Positions 26,962 to 36,070 of a DNA stretch of 64,000 nt are shown piece after piece (position 1 is the stretch's first letter; every line of letters begins with the position of its first letter). Position numbers and translations under genes: made by a program. The notes beneath the pieces are model-generated. The model was not told where the DNA came from. It was given only the letters and a program-made list of their open reading frames with translations, and ran no database searches. The stretch comes from DAIQON01 sp036787835 (GTDB lineage Bacteria > Patescibacteriota > Saccharimonadia > Saccharimonadales > UBA4665). Location: NCBI GenBank assembly GCA_036787835.1, contig DAIQON010000002.1, positions 98,062 through 162,061 of the forward strand, in the 5' to 3' direction.

Positions 26962-26986
26962 TGCTTATGGTGAGCTTAGTAGGTTC
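26962..26986 (-). repeat. Probable tRNA-Glu-type site E
   Basis: GTGCTTATGGTGAGCTTAG keeps the TGGTGA start of the family but diverges after that. Its place, between the SDR unit and the ExoD gene, fits a boundary. Degenerate. Confidence 0.35.
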
Positions 26987-27088
26987 GAAATGGAACTTAA
27001 TAAAACGCGAACTGATGGTTATATCGAGAATAGTTAATTCAGTCAGAGAATTAAGCCCAGCTACACGATGATCAGTTAGACTATATTC

Positions 27089-27670
27089 ATGGACAAATTT
27101 AGTAATAAGCTGCAAAAGCTCTTAACTGGCGATCGGCCAGTCACTTTACAAGTTATTGTAGACAACTTCTCAGAAAAAAGTTTTGGTATTTTGTTTTTAC
27201 TACTACTTACAATCCCTTCATTGCCATTGCCAACTGGTGGAATAACTCACATTTTTGAGATAGTTGCTATTCTACTTGCTCTTGAATTGATATCTGGAAG
27301 AAAGGCGGTATGGCTACCAAAAAAGTGGTTAAACAAGACTCTGCCAAATAGTCTGCAAACATCTGCTTTGCCTAAGTTTATAAAGATAATACGATGGATT
27401 GAAAAATACTCTCACCTTAGGTCGGTGAGTATTCAAAATAATAGTTTATTGCCAAGGCTGGTTGGTTTAGTAGTTCTAGTATTCACAATATTTGCATTTC
27501 TTGCCCCTCCTTTTTCCGGGCTTGATACTCTACCCTCCTTAGGAGTAGTTCTTCTCTCACTTAGCTTTATATTTGATGATCTCTTTCTAAGTTTTATTGG
27601 CATTATTGTTGGTGTAATCGGTATAGGGCTTCTTCTTTTGTTGGGAAAGTTGGCTTTTGCATTACTTTAA
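27089..27670 (+). CDS. ExoD-family membrane protein
   Basis: A 193-residue protein with about four membrane helices. FGILFLLLLTIPSLPLPTGGITHIFEI near residues 32-58 is the conserved ExoD core, and FIFDDLFLSFIGIIVG lies near the C-terminus. ExoD proteins were named from rhizobial exopolysaccharide mutants; the biochemical function is unclear. It lies between tRNA-Glu and site E and points toward the tRNA gene, so it may be the most tRNA-proximal unit of the array or old chromosome. Confidence 0.8.
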   Translation: MDKFSNKLQKLLTGDRPVTLQVIVDNFSEKSFGILFLLLLTIPSLPLPTGGITHIFEIVAILLALELISGRKAVWLPKKWLNKTLPNSLQTSALPKFIKIIRWIEKYSHLRSVSIQNNSLLPRLVGLVVLVFTIFAFLAPPFSGLDTLPSLGVVLLSLSFIFDDLFLSFIGIIVGVIGIGLLLLLGKLAFALL

Positions 27671-27703
27671 ACAAAGACTTTAGTAAACGCAGAATGGTAA
27701 AGC

Positions 27704-27778
<75 letters not shown>

Positions 27779-27837
27779 AAAAAATAAGATTTATATCTAT
27801 AATCTTTCGGCTATCTTAACATTTACTAAACAAAATT

Positions 27838-27869
27838 AAAATCCCCTTAACACCTCTGAAGGGGATTTT
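27838..27869. terminator. Strong bidirectional intrinsic terminator
   Basis: AAAATCCCCTT and AAGGGGATTTT form an 11-bp stem with a 10-base loop; A and T runs lie on both sides. It separates the surface-protein operon (ending at 28003, minus) from tRNA-Glu. A lone perfect DnaA-box string, TTATCCACA, lies nearby at 27967-27975; alone it is not evidence for an origin. Confidence 0.85.
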
Positions 27870-28002
27870 AATTGTTTTAGATTTTTATTCTAAGAGCGGC
27901 CAGTCATTGCTCAGCTATAGAACTTCAAGGCTTATACTAACACGGAATCGGTCTTTTCGCTAGTGGTTATCCACAGGCTGCGATCTTGAAAACTGTTAGT
28001 CT

Positions 28003-29169
28003 TTAGCTGTTCTTAGAGATCTTTTTCTTGAGGAACCAGTTGTATGCAACTGTTCCAAAAGCCGTTGCGCCTACGAAGATTGCGACTACACTACCGGGGC
28101 CAGTATTTACTAGAGCCGTTGGAGGTGTTACGGGTGGCGTAACAGGAGGTGTAGTAGTTGGTGTTACTACTGCAACACACTTAGCACTTGTTACATTCCC
28201 AAGGTCAGACAGCACTGTTGCTTTGTAAGTATAGGTGTGTCCAGCAACAATTGGATATGATTTAGGAAAACTGTTTAATGCAATTTGCTGAGTAGTAGTT
28301 GTACCGTTGTCGGTAATATCTAAGCTGAATCCAGTTACCTTGGCGTCGTTAGCTGTATATTCGATGTTATCGATTCGAGCTACGTTACCTTGGTTTTCAA
28401 ACTGTAGTAAGTTACATGTTGGAGGAGTCTTAGCAGGAGGGGTTGGAGTAACTGTTACTTGGTAGACAATTACGATTCGGTAAGTCCAACAGCCCCACAT
28501 GTCGCCTTGGCCCATACTAGGTAATCCAGCATTAGTACTGCCTAGTGGTAAAGTGCTGTTGACTGAACCATCAGGTAAGGTTTGCCATGCACCATAGGGC
28601 TGGCTATAGATATGTACTGAACCAGGAACAATGCTAAGAGTAACCGGCTGACCATTACAGTTTAGGTTAGCACTATCGCTTACAGATGCTGCATTTGAAG
28701 CACTAATTGTTGCACCGAAAGTAAATTTGTTTGACGTAGTACCTAGAGGTGCAGTCATTTGAATTGCTGTGTTATGTGCAACCGCAGAACCACTACCCTG
28801 ATCAGGGTTGTCTGCTGGCATTGCGTCATTGTGTACATAGTTCCAAAGGTCGTATTTATCTCCTGCATTACATGCTGAAGAAATGTTACCAATACTATAG
28901 TTAGGATTATTAGTGTTATCTGTTACGACTCCGTTAGTACTCTGACGAATTCTTACAAAGTCTGGTTCGTTACCGATACCTTGATTAACACCACAGATAC
29001 TGTTAAATACTGGTGTTGATGAGGTTGGGAAACCATTTTGGTTATATTGGTACAGACACTGTGCTGCACTTGCAGCGCTGGCATTTCCAGCCACACCTAG
29101 CATCATAGCCATAAGACTAATAAGAATGCCGCTGACTAGGGTTGATATCTTTGAAGTTATTTTCATCAT
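28003..29169 (-). CDS. Secreted surface protein with sortase-like C-terminal signal
   Basis: A 388-residue exported protein. Residues 1-33 form a signal peptide (ISTLVSGILISLMAMMLGVAGNASA). A large beta-rich Asn/Thr-rich region with several cysteines follows, then a Pro/Thr linker. The C-terminus has LVNTG, a hydrophobic helix and KKKISKNS, the layout of sortase-anchored proteins, with a divergent motif instead of LPXTG. AGGAG precedes the ATG, as expected for a downstream operon gene. A sortase exists at 53934 in this window. Role unknown. Confidence 0.75.
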   Translation of the reverse strand: MMKITSKISTLVSGILISLMAMMLGVAGNASAASAAQCLYQYNQNGFPTSSTPVFNSICGVNQGIGNEPDFVRIRQSTNGVVTDNTNNPNYSIGNISSACNAGDKYDLWNYVHNDAMPADNPDQGSGSAVAHNTAIQMTAPLGTTSNKFTFGATISASNAASVSDSANLNCNGQPVTLSIVPGSVHIYSQPYGAWQTLPDGSVNSTLPLGSTNAGLPSMGQGDMWGCWTYRIVIVYQVTVTPTPPAKTPPTCNLLQFENQGNVARIDNIEYTANDAKVTGFSLDITDNGTTTTQQIALNSFPKSYPIVAGHTYTYKATVLSDLGNVTSAKCVAVVTPTTTPPVTPPVTPPTALVNTGPGSVVAIFVGATAFGTVAYNWFLKKKISKNS

Positions 29170-29191
29170 ATTCTCCTTATTAATTTATGGC

Positions 29192-30295
29192 TTAATGACA
29201 AGCTGGATTAAATGGATCTGTGCAAGGTGGGCCTGGAGGGGGGGTATTCCCTGGTTTGGTTGCAGGAGGCGCAGTTTCTGGAGGACTTGTTGCAGGAGGT
29301 GCAGTTTCTGGAGGACTTGTTGCAGGAGGTGCAGTGTTAGGAGTAGTCGCTGGGGTTGTGCCAGGCGTAGTACCACCTCCGCTTGGTGAGTTCTCGGTTC
29401 CAGGTGTTCCAGATTCTGGTGCAGCTCCAGTGGCATTAGCAGGACCACTTCCGCCTGATACAGTACCAGTTCCAGTTCCAGCATTTTTTTCGTGATGTGC
29501 ACCGCCAGATGTTACTCCACCACCACCAGTACTTTCACCTGTACTTGCAGAGTTAGAGTTGCCGCCAGCGTTACCGTTAACATCTGATCGTTGGATGAAT
29601 TGACCAAGTGGAGTAATGCCCCAGCTTTGAGAAATACCTTCTGCTAAAGCTTGATTTGGAGCACCTGCAACAGGAGTTATAGTAAATACTGATTGAGCTG
29701 CAGTATTAGGGTCTTGGACGGTGTTTATGCCGTTCAAGTCACCATTTGCAAAAGTTGGTACATATATATTCATCTGGCCCGATGTTGCTTGTAGCTCGTG
29801 CTGGGTGTTAGTTTCCAGTACACGTCTTATGACTGTGTTGCAAGTCTTGGACCTTAGTGTCTTATTCTTTATCATACCTTCGAAAAGAGTGTAAGAAGCT
29901 GATGCGACAGCAGCAGGAGTCATACCGCTCTCAGCGGTGATAATTGTGTCGGCTGTAGCTATTGCAGCATCATTGCCTTTAAGAGTATCTGCAATTGAAA
30001 TTGCGGTCTTGTTTGGATTTTTAGATGTGAAGGTTGGAACGCCTTTTACAACATTGCCAGTTGCTTTGGCAAGATTTTGTTGTGCTCCAATTTGGCTTTG
30101 ATAATCGCCCGTAGCTATTGACGGAACGTCACAATAACTATCAATCACTCTCTGAGGCAACACTACAGTAGTTCGAGCATTAGGATCGGTAGTAGTTGGA
30201 GAAGCTCCGCTACCTTCACCACAACCAGCGGCTACACCACCAGCAGCTATTGCTAAGCTTGTTGCTAGACCGGCTTTCAAAAGTTCATGACTCAT
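29192..30295 (-). CDS. Putative lipoprotein with proline-rich C-terminal repeats
   Basis: A 367-residue exported protein. AIAAGGVAAGC at residues 16-26 is a lipobox with the lipidated cysteine. Residues about 30-240 form a domain with no family I recognise. The C-terminus is Gly/Ser/Thr then Pro-rich, with tandem APPATSPPET units, ending in a short Cys-containing tail (GPPCTDPFNPAC). A TAGGAGA site precedes the ATG. It lies in the same operon as the MoxR-like and VWA-like genes, so it may be their surface client. That is inference. Confidence 0.65.
   Translation of the reverse strand: MSHELLKAGLATSLAIAAGGVAAGCGEGSGASPTTTDPNARTTVVLPQRVIDSYCDVPSIATGDYQSQIGAQQNLAKATGNVVKGVPTFTSKNPNKTAISIADTLKGNDAAIATADTIITAESGMTPAAVASASYTLFEGMIKNKTLRSKTCNTVIRRVLETNTQHELQATSGQMNIYVPTFANGDLNGINTVQDPNTAAQSVFTITPVAGAPNQALAEGISQSWGITPLGQFIQRSDVNGNAGGNSNSASTGESTGGGGVTSGGAHHEKNAGTGTGTVSGGSGPANATGAAPESGTPGTENSPSGGGTTPGTTPATTPNTAPPATSPPETAPPATSPPETAPPATKPGNTPPPGPPCTDPFNPACH
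29261..29337. repeat. 30-base tandem repeat coding for the Pro-rich tail
   Basis: A 30-base unit is repeated about 2.6 times (29261-29290, 29291-29320, then partial), nearly identical at base level. It encodes the APPATSPPET repeats of the lipoprotein. Such repeats change copy number easily. Confidence 0.8.
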
Positions 30296-30433
30296 AAAAT
30301 CTCCTACCTTAATGATTTAGTTTCGACTACTAAATGTAGCCATCCCAAATTAACTTACATAAGCATAACACGTGAGGATACTTTTGTCAATGATAAAATA
30401 GCTAATTTAGCAACTTTATTATAAACACTAGCA

Positions 30434-31456
30434 CTAAAATGCTCCGGCTGGTTTTCCAAACATGAAATCTGACAACGTAACAAGTGGTATTTTATCAGTT
30501 GAACTAAGTTCTAGAGATCTTGTCATTTCAAGAATTTCAGTAATTCTCTTAGCTTTGGCTGTACCCCTGATAGCATAATCGGCAGCGGCATCAAGATAAT
30601 CTGCACTATCCAGCTGATAGACCCTACTTCCATCAGTGTACTCACCTGCATAATCCAATCTTGTTAGTGCCGGACTTGTTAGTCTGACTACAAATAAACG
30701 GTCATCCATAATGGTTTGAAGCCCACTCAGTCCTGATTCCCAATCAAAAGTAAATTCTGGTAAAGCTAATTCGCCTTTTCTTTTCTTAGATTTACCCTCC
30801 TTCGCCTTTTCTTTGGCGCCGCTTATAAGGTCAGATACGACTAAACATACATCGTTACGAGGGTTGATAGATGATCCGGCCATATGATCAATGCCTGTAG
30901 CAAGTGCTGATGGCTCATCTTCTTCTGGCACAACAAACTCACCTTCAAGTAGCCTATCGAAGTCGCCCATAGAAGCTAGTGGGAAAGTGCCAAAATTTAG
31001 ATCATCAATCTCTAGTGGATCTTTTTCTTTACCAGTTGCACTTATAAATAATCTGGATGGTGCTTCAATAGCGGCAACTGTTGTCATGGCAGTTGTCATT
31101 CGGGCAAGAGTCATTAGTGAGTTAACGCCAGTGCTTCCGAAGTATCTATCTCCTAGGTCAACTAAGACATGAAGTTTTTGAGGTTGTTCAGTGGTTCTTC
31201 TCTTATTGGCCATAGGGATTCCATGATTAGCATAGGTCTCAGCTACATTAATCGCCTGTACCCCATCTGTACCCAAATTGAGCGGTCCAACACCATCTGA
31301 CCTTTTACCACTTTGGTGTCGATCAAAGGAATTGATTAAGCCATCAGACGACCCGTTGGTCAAAGCATTGCTAGACCGTATGTCTGCCTGTATTCGGTCT
31401 AGCAGCTCATCGTAGCCAAGGCTAGATAGAGTCGAAGCTATGCGCTCTGTTGACAC
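30434..31456 (-). CDS. VWA/DUF58-like partner of a MoxR ATPase
   Basis: A 340-residue soluble protein. KLHVLVDLGDRYFGSTGVNSL resembles the first strand and MIDAS loop of VWA/DUF58 proteins, but the DxSxS is altered to DLGDR. Later VCLVVSDLISGA fits the next VWA strand. It lies 2 bases after the MoxR-like gene and uses GTG with GGAG upstream. MoxR ATPases typically act with VWA proteins to mature or assemble partner complexes. The missing MIDAS serine is unusual. Confidence 0.55.
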   Translation of the reverse strand: MSTERIASTLSSLGYDELLDRIQADIRSSNALTNGSSDGLINSFDRHQSGKRSDGVGPLNLGTDGVQAINVAETYANHGIPMANKRRTTEQPQKLHVLVDLGDRYFGSTGVNSLMTLARMTTAMTTVAAIEAPSRLFISATGKEKDPLEIDDLNFGTFPLASMGDFDRLLEGEFVVPEEDEPSALATGIDHMAGSSINPRNDVCLVVSDLISGAKEKAKEGKSKKRKGELALPEFTFDWESGLSGLQTIMDDRLFVVRLTSPALTRLDYAGEYTDGSRVYQLDSADYLDAAADYAIRGTAKAKRITEILEMTRSLELSSTDKIPLVTLSDFMFGKPAGAF

Positions 31457-31458
31457 GA

Positions 31459-32727
31459 TTAATTCTCCGCCCTCGCAGAGTCAAAGCCAAAATATCGTTT
31501 GGCACGCTTAACCCTTCCGCCTTCTTGTGCTCTCTCTTTATCCGTAACTGGTTTGCTTAAGAATGCTTTATCGACATCAAGACCAATTGCTTCAACATTC
31601 CCATACGAGAAAGTTTCTACAGAAGCGGCGATGAATTCTGATGGTCGTTCTAGTCTTTCGAAACGGCCATAAGCCGTAAATGCAGATCTAGCTATAGCTC
31701 GTCTCTTGGCAATCGCCATCTCTAGGTTAGTAGGTCTTCGTCCACCTTCTTCCATTAGTTTTTTCTGTGCCGTTTGAGTAAATTTGGCAATTGTTGGAAA
31801 ATTAAGAGCTGCTACCTCTGCAATGTCTGCCGGGGTAATTGCTCTTTTAGCAATCGGCATCCATTTAGCCAAATCAACAACACCTAACTGACTATTTCTA
31901 AGCATCTTGGCACGAGCGGTGTTTAGCAAGGATCTTCCAAGTCGGCCGTCTCCATCTTCAATATCCATAAATAAACCAGTGTTATTTATCTCGTTCACAA
32001 CTTCGACAATAAATGTTCCTAGATTTGCTGCTATAGGAAATAGTTTGGCAACTTCTGCGTTTAAATATGCTCTAACGTCAGCTGTAGGTAATATTGGGGC
32101 TAGCTCCCATGAATGTCCCCTATCCGCCATGACTCCTTGAAGAATTGCGGCACTAGCAGAGCCAAGGTCTCCCATAAGTAGTTCGGCGCCCTGTCTTTTT
32201 GCAAATGCTTCATCGTCTTCACTGTTTCGTTCTCCGTCTGCATAGTTACCAGTCATGTAAATTGCTGCGTGTTCCATCGGAACCATTAGTCCATTCATCA
32301 TAACGAACTGCTTATCCCATAATCGGTGAATTGGGCCTTTATTATATAGTTGCGGGAACTCACTAAGGTGAAAATCGGGATTGTCTGGAGTTGCAGTCAT
32401 CTTGCCGGGTACAGTTCTTTTCTCAGTTGGGCTTTCATATCCAAAAAAAGTACTTTCAGTATCATCAGCCGTAACTTCAACTCGTGATTCATGACCCATC
32501 ATCAGATCGCCGAGAGTAGTTTTTCCAGTCCCGCCAGGTGCTCTAGCGGCTACACTACTATCTTGTCCACGACCAACAGACAATTGAGTATAAACTGTCT
32601 GAACACGCTGATCGTTTGCTACGATCATTTCTTCTTCGATAATACGTGCGCCTCTATTCAAAAATGCAACGTGCTCTTCAAATGGTGCACTAGTTGATGG
32701 CCATTGTGATCTTAAACTTTCACTCAT
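31459..32727 (-). CDS. MoxR-like AAA+ ATPase
   Basis: About 422 residues. Walker A is APGGTGKTTLGD, and the ATPase region continues through EFPQLYNKGPIHRLWDKQFVMMNG, where the usual MoxR EINR segment is replaced. IYMTGNYADGERNSEDDEAFAKRQ fits sensor 1 and the arginine-finger area (ATxNPxExxG in classic MoxR). I choose the ATG at 32727, since AGGGAG lies 9 bases upstream and an earlier ATG overlaps the previous gene. With its neighbours it forms a MoxR/VWA chaperone-like module. Confidence 0.7.
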   Translation of the reverse strand: MSESLRSQWPSTSAPFEEHVAFLNRGARIIEEEMIVANDQRVQTVYTQLSVGRGQDSSVAARAPGGTGKTTLGDLMMGHESRVEVTADDTESTFFGYESPTEKRTVPGKMTATPDNPDFHLSEFPQLYNKGPIHRLWDKQFVMMNGLMVPMEHAAIYMTGNYADGERNSEDDEAFAKRQGAELLMGDLGSASAAILQGVMADRGHSWELAPILPTADVRAYLNAEVAKLFPIAANLGTFIVEVVNEINNTGLFMDIEDGDGRLGRSLLNTARAKMLRNSQLGVVDLAKWMPIAKRAITPADIAEVAALNFPTIAKFTQTAQKKLMEEGGRRPTNLEMAIAKRRAIARSAFTAYGRFERLERPSEFIAASVETFSYGNVEAIGLDVDKAFLSKPVTDKERAQEGGRVKRAKRYFGFDSARAEN

Positions 32728-32728
32728 A

Positions 32729-33781
32729 TTATTTACTCCCTTCATTAGGCTTACTCTTATCCCTCTTAAATAGTCGTCGTGATCTGCGTAAATATACTAA
32801 CCCCGCTGCAGCAGCGCCAGATGCAATCATGCCCTTAAATGGCAGATAGTTATTGCTCCTGGTTTGTTGTACGACTGTGTTCGCGGAAATCTTCGTTATA
32901 TACTGCTGGATTTGGTTTGCGCTATTGGCTGTGTAGACATTCTTAATGCCCAAGATTGCCTGATAGCCAGTTACGTCGGGTGAAATCGAAAGATTTATGT
33001 CGCCCACTGTTGCGCTGCCGCCACCTTGGCCCACGATTATTGCTGACGCTTTGGTATTGCTAGGCAGCGATGCAATCACTGATTGAAGTGCTGCTTGCTC
33101 TGTAGAAGCTGAGGTTTGTAGATCGCCATAAGGAAGTCCGGTAGTAACGAAGATAACATTGCCGCCCGTACCTGCAACGGCCGATACTCCAGCCTGAGCA
33201 GAGTCTGCCATTAAGTCGCCGTTTCTAAAACCAGCATTATTAAGCTGTGAATCTATCGCCCCTCTAATAGTAGCTTCGTCCTTGATGGTTGGGGCTATCT
33301 TCAAGCTACCGGCACCGTCGCCGTCAAGAATGATACTAAATGGTTCAGGCCTAGATAAATCTGCACGAACTGTGCCTGTTATGCTGTCTGCGAGTCGAGT
33401 TGCTCCGTCGGTCATATCATTAGCATCAGCTGAATAGCCACCGTTTATAACAATACCTTCTTGCCCTTTTACCGAGACATTACTATTGTAGGGACCTGCG
33501 ACCTGAGCTAACCCTAATGCACCGAATGCACCTGCTAAAAGCATGGCGGACCGTTCGAATATTCTTGTCGTACGTGCACCAGCCACAAGCGATGTAGCGT
33601 TACCGGGATCAGCGATTTGTGCTGCTTCATTGGACATTCTATTTTGGCGTCTTGTTTCAAGATATTCAATCGCACCACCCGCCAATACAACGGCGGCGGC
33701 ACCAAGTAAGTAAACTCTGTCCTGGAAATGTAGAGGTACAACCTCTGCAACTGACTGAATAGTATGTATTTCACCTGCCAT
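32729..33781 (-). CDS. Membrane-anchored VWA-like protein (BatA-like arrangement)
   Basis: A 350-residue protein. Membrane helices lie near residues 22-40 and 77-95, and another near 313-330 before a very basic tail. The extracytoplasmic middle (about 100-305) alternates strands and helices as in VWA folds, for example PFSIILDGDGAGSLKIAP and GGNVIFVTTGLPYGD. The topology, helix pair, VWA, helix, resembles BatA/BatB proteins that accompany MoxR ATPases. It is the first gene of the MoxR operon. Confidence 0.55.
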   Translation of the reverse strand: MAGEIHTIQSVAEVVPLHFQDRVYLLGAAAVVLAGGAIEYLETRRQNRMSNEAAQIADPGNATSLVAGARTTRIFERSAMLLAGAFGALGLAQVAGPYNSNVSVKGQEGIVINGGYSADANDMTDGATRLADSITGTVRADLSRPEPFSIILDGDGAGSLKIAPTIKDEATIRGAIDSQLNNAGFRNGDLMADSAQAGVSAVAGTGGNVIFVTTGLPYGDLQTSASTEQAALQSVIASLPSNTKASAIIVGQGGGSATVGDINLSISPDVTGYQAILGIKNVYTANSANQIQQYITKISANTVVQQTRSNNYLPFKGMIASGAAAAGLVYLRRSRRLFKRDKSKPNEGSK

Positions 33782-33919
33782 ATAACCAAAGTCCTTAAAT
33801 TACTAGGTTATAATATCATGCTTATGTGTTTTAGTCAAGCAGCTTTAAGATGTAGAAGATGCTTATGGTTCGAGAACAAGCCGTTTATGACTAGGGGATT
33901 AACTAGTACTATAAAACAC

Positions 33920-36034
33920 TTACTTAGTAGCCGATGCGCCGACTTTAGATTTACTGAAGACGAAACCGAAGGTACTACCTTTGCCTTCTTCGCTCTCAAA
34001 GATTACTGATCCACCTTCCGCAATAATGACTTTCTTAGCCATGAATAGGCCAAGGCCTGTGCCATCAGGGCGTGCCTTACGTGCATTTCCCGCTCTATAG
34101 AACTTAGAGAATAGATGATGCTGCTCAGATTTTGGCACACCAATACCACTGTCTTCGACTCTTAGCTCGATAGTCTCTGGATTGTCTATTAATTTGACCT
34201 TAATGGTACCTCCAGCTGGTGTGTAGTAGATTGCATTATCTGTAAAGTTCATGATTACTTGTCTAGTCTTTGTTTCATCAAGCATAACAATTGGGAAGTT
34301 TTTAGGTTTCTCATATTCAAGTTTGAGTGATCTAGAGCCCGCCGTTTCCTCAAGTTGACTAAGTTCCTGTTGTACTACTTCAGATAAATCAACTGCTGCG
34401 GTCTCTATAACAAACTTGCCTGTCTTTAATCTAGATACGTTGAGAAGGTCTGAGATAAGGTAAACCATCCTTTGGGATGAGAAGAATGCCTGTCCAAGCA
34501 TCTCTCTCTGTACCTTATTGATCTTCCCGGCATCACCCTCTAAAACCATACTAAGGTAGCCCTTAACGCTTGTTAGAGGCGTTCTGAGTTGATGGGAAGC
34601 CATGCTAATAAAGTCGTCTTTAGTTTCATCTAAGGCTTTAAGTTTTTCGTTAGCTCGACGTAATTTAGCTGTGGCTTCATTAACTTTGTCTTGCAAAGTA
34701 ACATTGAACTTCTCAATTTCTTCGAATCTTAGGGCATTCTGCAAACTAATTGCAGTCTCATCAGTTATGACACTAATTAACCTCCTGTCTTGCTCGGAAT
34801 ATATAATGCCCGACTGCTTGTGGCCAAGTATTATAAACCCTAAATCTTCCTTTGTTGTTCTCAGCTTAACGACCAACGCTATCTCGGCGCTCCATAGTAG
34901 GTCAAACAACTCTTTATCTGTCTTTCCATCCACTTCTTCAGTTATTACTATATCCTTTTTGCTTTTTTGAAGTACCCTAATGAGATCTTTTTGGTCTTCA
35001 TTTTGTCGATCTATTAAGATGATCTCTAAAACATCGGGCCTGATCGTGTCCTTTACTATCTTTTTTACTCCATCAATTATTTTCTCAACTTGGATACTAC
35101 CTACTAGTAGAGCACTTATTTTATCGAGCAAGTCCTGAGGCTCATAATAATCCCTATAAAATATCTTACTCGAAACCCTATTGAACCATAGGCGCAATGG
35201 CTGAAAGATAAAGGCAACTATAAGGGTTACCGCCGTTAGGAACGCTATTGTTGCTATATTAAAAGTGGTATGGAGAATGTAGGTCGTCAACAGAACTATT
35301 GGTATTACGTAAATAAGACCTACGATTATTATCACCGTCGAATAACTCACTGCACGTACAACAAATGTTTTTACATCAAATAATCCGCCTTTAAAGATTG
35401 CCAAAAAAGTCGCAATGGCTAAAGTCGTTATTGCCAGAGGCGATAATAAATTGCTGCCACTTGTATTTAGTAGGCCGCCCGCGAGTCCTATAACTATCGA
35501 GAACACTGTCCCTAAAATTATAATTCTTGTCTGATTTTTCACTATATTGTCAGATTTATAATTACCCATAAACCTAATCCACAACAAAGAAATAGCAAAA
35601 ATCAGTAGTGTCCAGATAGTTTGTAGGCTATATAAAATCCCAGACTGTAAAATATTGAGACCATATTCGCCTTTGACGACCACGCTAACCATGAGATTAG
35701 TTAAAGAGGTAACTGCGAATATAGTTAGGGATAAAAATATAAGTGCAGTTACAATTACATTGAACTTACCAGCAAATCTCTGCGCAAACAAGAAAAAAAT
35801 TGGCGCCACAAAACTCCCCGCCAACAAAGCAAGTTTTAACGTATAAATTCCAGTTTTAGGGTTATCAATCGCATCAGTAATAAACAGTAGGCCAAGCCAA
35901 ATCATTAGAGAAAGAATGAATAGACGAAAAACTTGTAAGTATTCTTCCCCCTTTACTGATACTCTGGATATGACAATCAAAATAAACAATAATGCGAATA
36001 AAGGTAATACGTAAGAAACATATGTTATTAACAT
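33920..36034 (-). CDS. Large membrane sensor histidine kinase
   Basis: 704 residues. Eight to nine membrane helices occupy residues 1-300, resembling a 7TM-type sensor. A GAF-like domain follows (about 315-455), then a coiled coil (NVTLQDKVNEATAKLRRANEKL). The phosphoacceptor is ISMASHQLRTPLTSVKGYL; ATPase motifs are NFTDNAIYYTP, VEDSGIGV and GTGLGLFMAKK. The two single-domain response regulators at 39.3-40.1 kb are candidate partners. The gene is divergent from the DUF2156 gene. Confidence 0.92.
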   Translation of the reverse strand: MLITYVSYVLPLFALLFILIVISRVSVKGEEYLQVFRLFILSLMIWLGLLFITDAIDNPKTGIYTLKLALLAGSFVAPIFFLFAQRFAGKFNVIVTALIFLSLTIFAVTSLTNLMVSVVVKGEYGLNILQSGILYSLQTIWTLLIFAISLLWIRFMGNYKSDNIVKNQTRIIILGTVFSIVIGLAGGLLNTSGSNLLSPLAITTLAIATFLAIFKGGLFDVKTFVVRAVSYSTVIIIVGLIYVIPIVLLTTYILHTTFNIATIAFLTAVTLIVAFIFQPLRLWFNRVSSKIFYRDYYEPQDLLDKISALLVGSIQVEKIIDGVKKIVKDTIRPDVLEIILIDRQNEDQKDLIRVLQKSKKDIVITEEVDGKTDKELFDLLWSAEIALVVKLRTTKEDLGFIILGHKQSGIIYSEQDRRLISVITDETAISLQNALRFEEIEKFNVTLQDKVNEATAKLRRANEKLKALDETKDDFISMASHQLRTPLTSVKGYLSMVLEGDAGKINKVQREMLGQAFFSSQRMVYLISDLLNVSRLKTGKFVIETAAVDLSEVVQQELSQLEETAGSRSLKLEYEKPKNFPIVMLDETKTRQVIMNFTDNAIYYTPAGGTIKVKLIDNPETIELRVEDSGIGVPKSEQHHLFSKFYRAGNARKARPDGTGLGLFMAKKVIIAEGGSVIFESEEGKGSTFGFVFSKSKVGASATK

Positions 36035-36070
36035 GTTAATGTATAGTATAAGATAATTGCGTAAATAGTT

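Noticed and set aside
27967..27975. Replication origin from a perfect DnaA box
   Set aside because: Only one TTATCCACA was noticed, with no cluster, no AT-rich unwinding element and no dnaA gene nearby.
29126..29502. Additional Cys/Trp-rich or Leu/His-rich proteins opposite the lipoprotein gene
   Set aside because: These frames are shadows of the Pro-rich repeat region with biased composition and no start signals.
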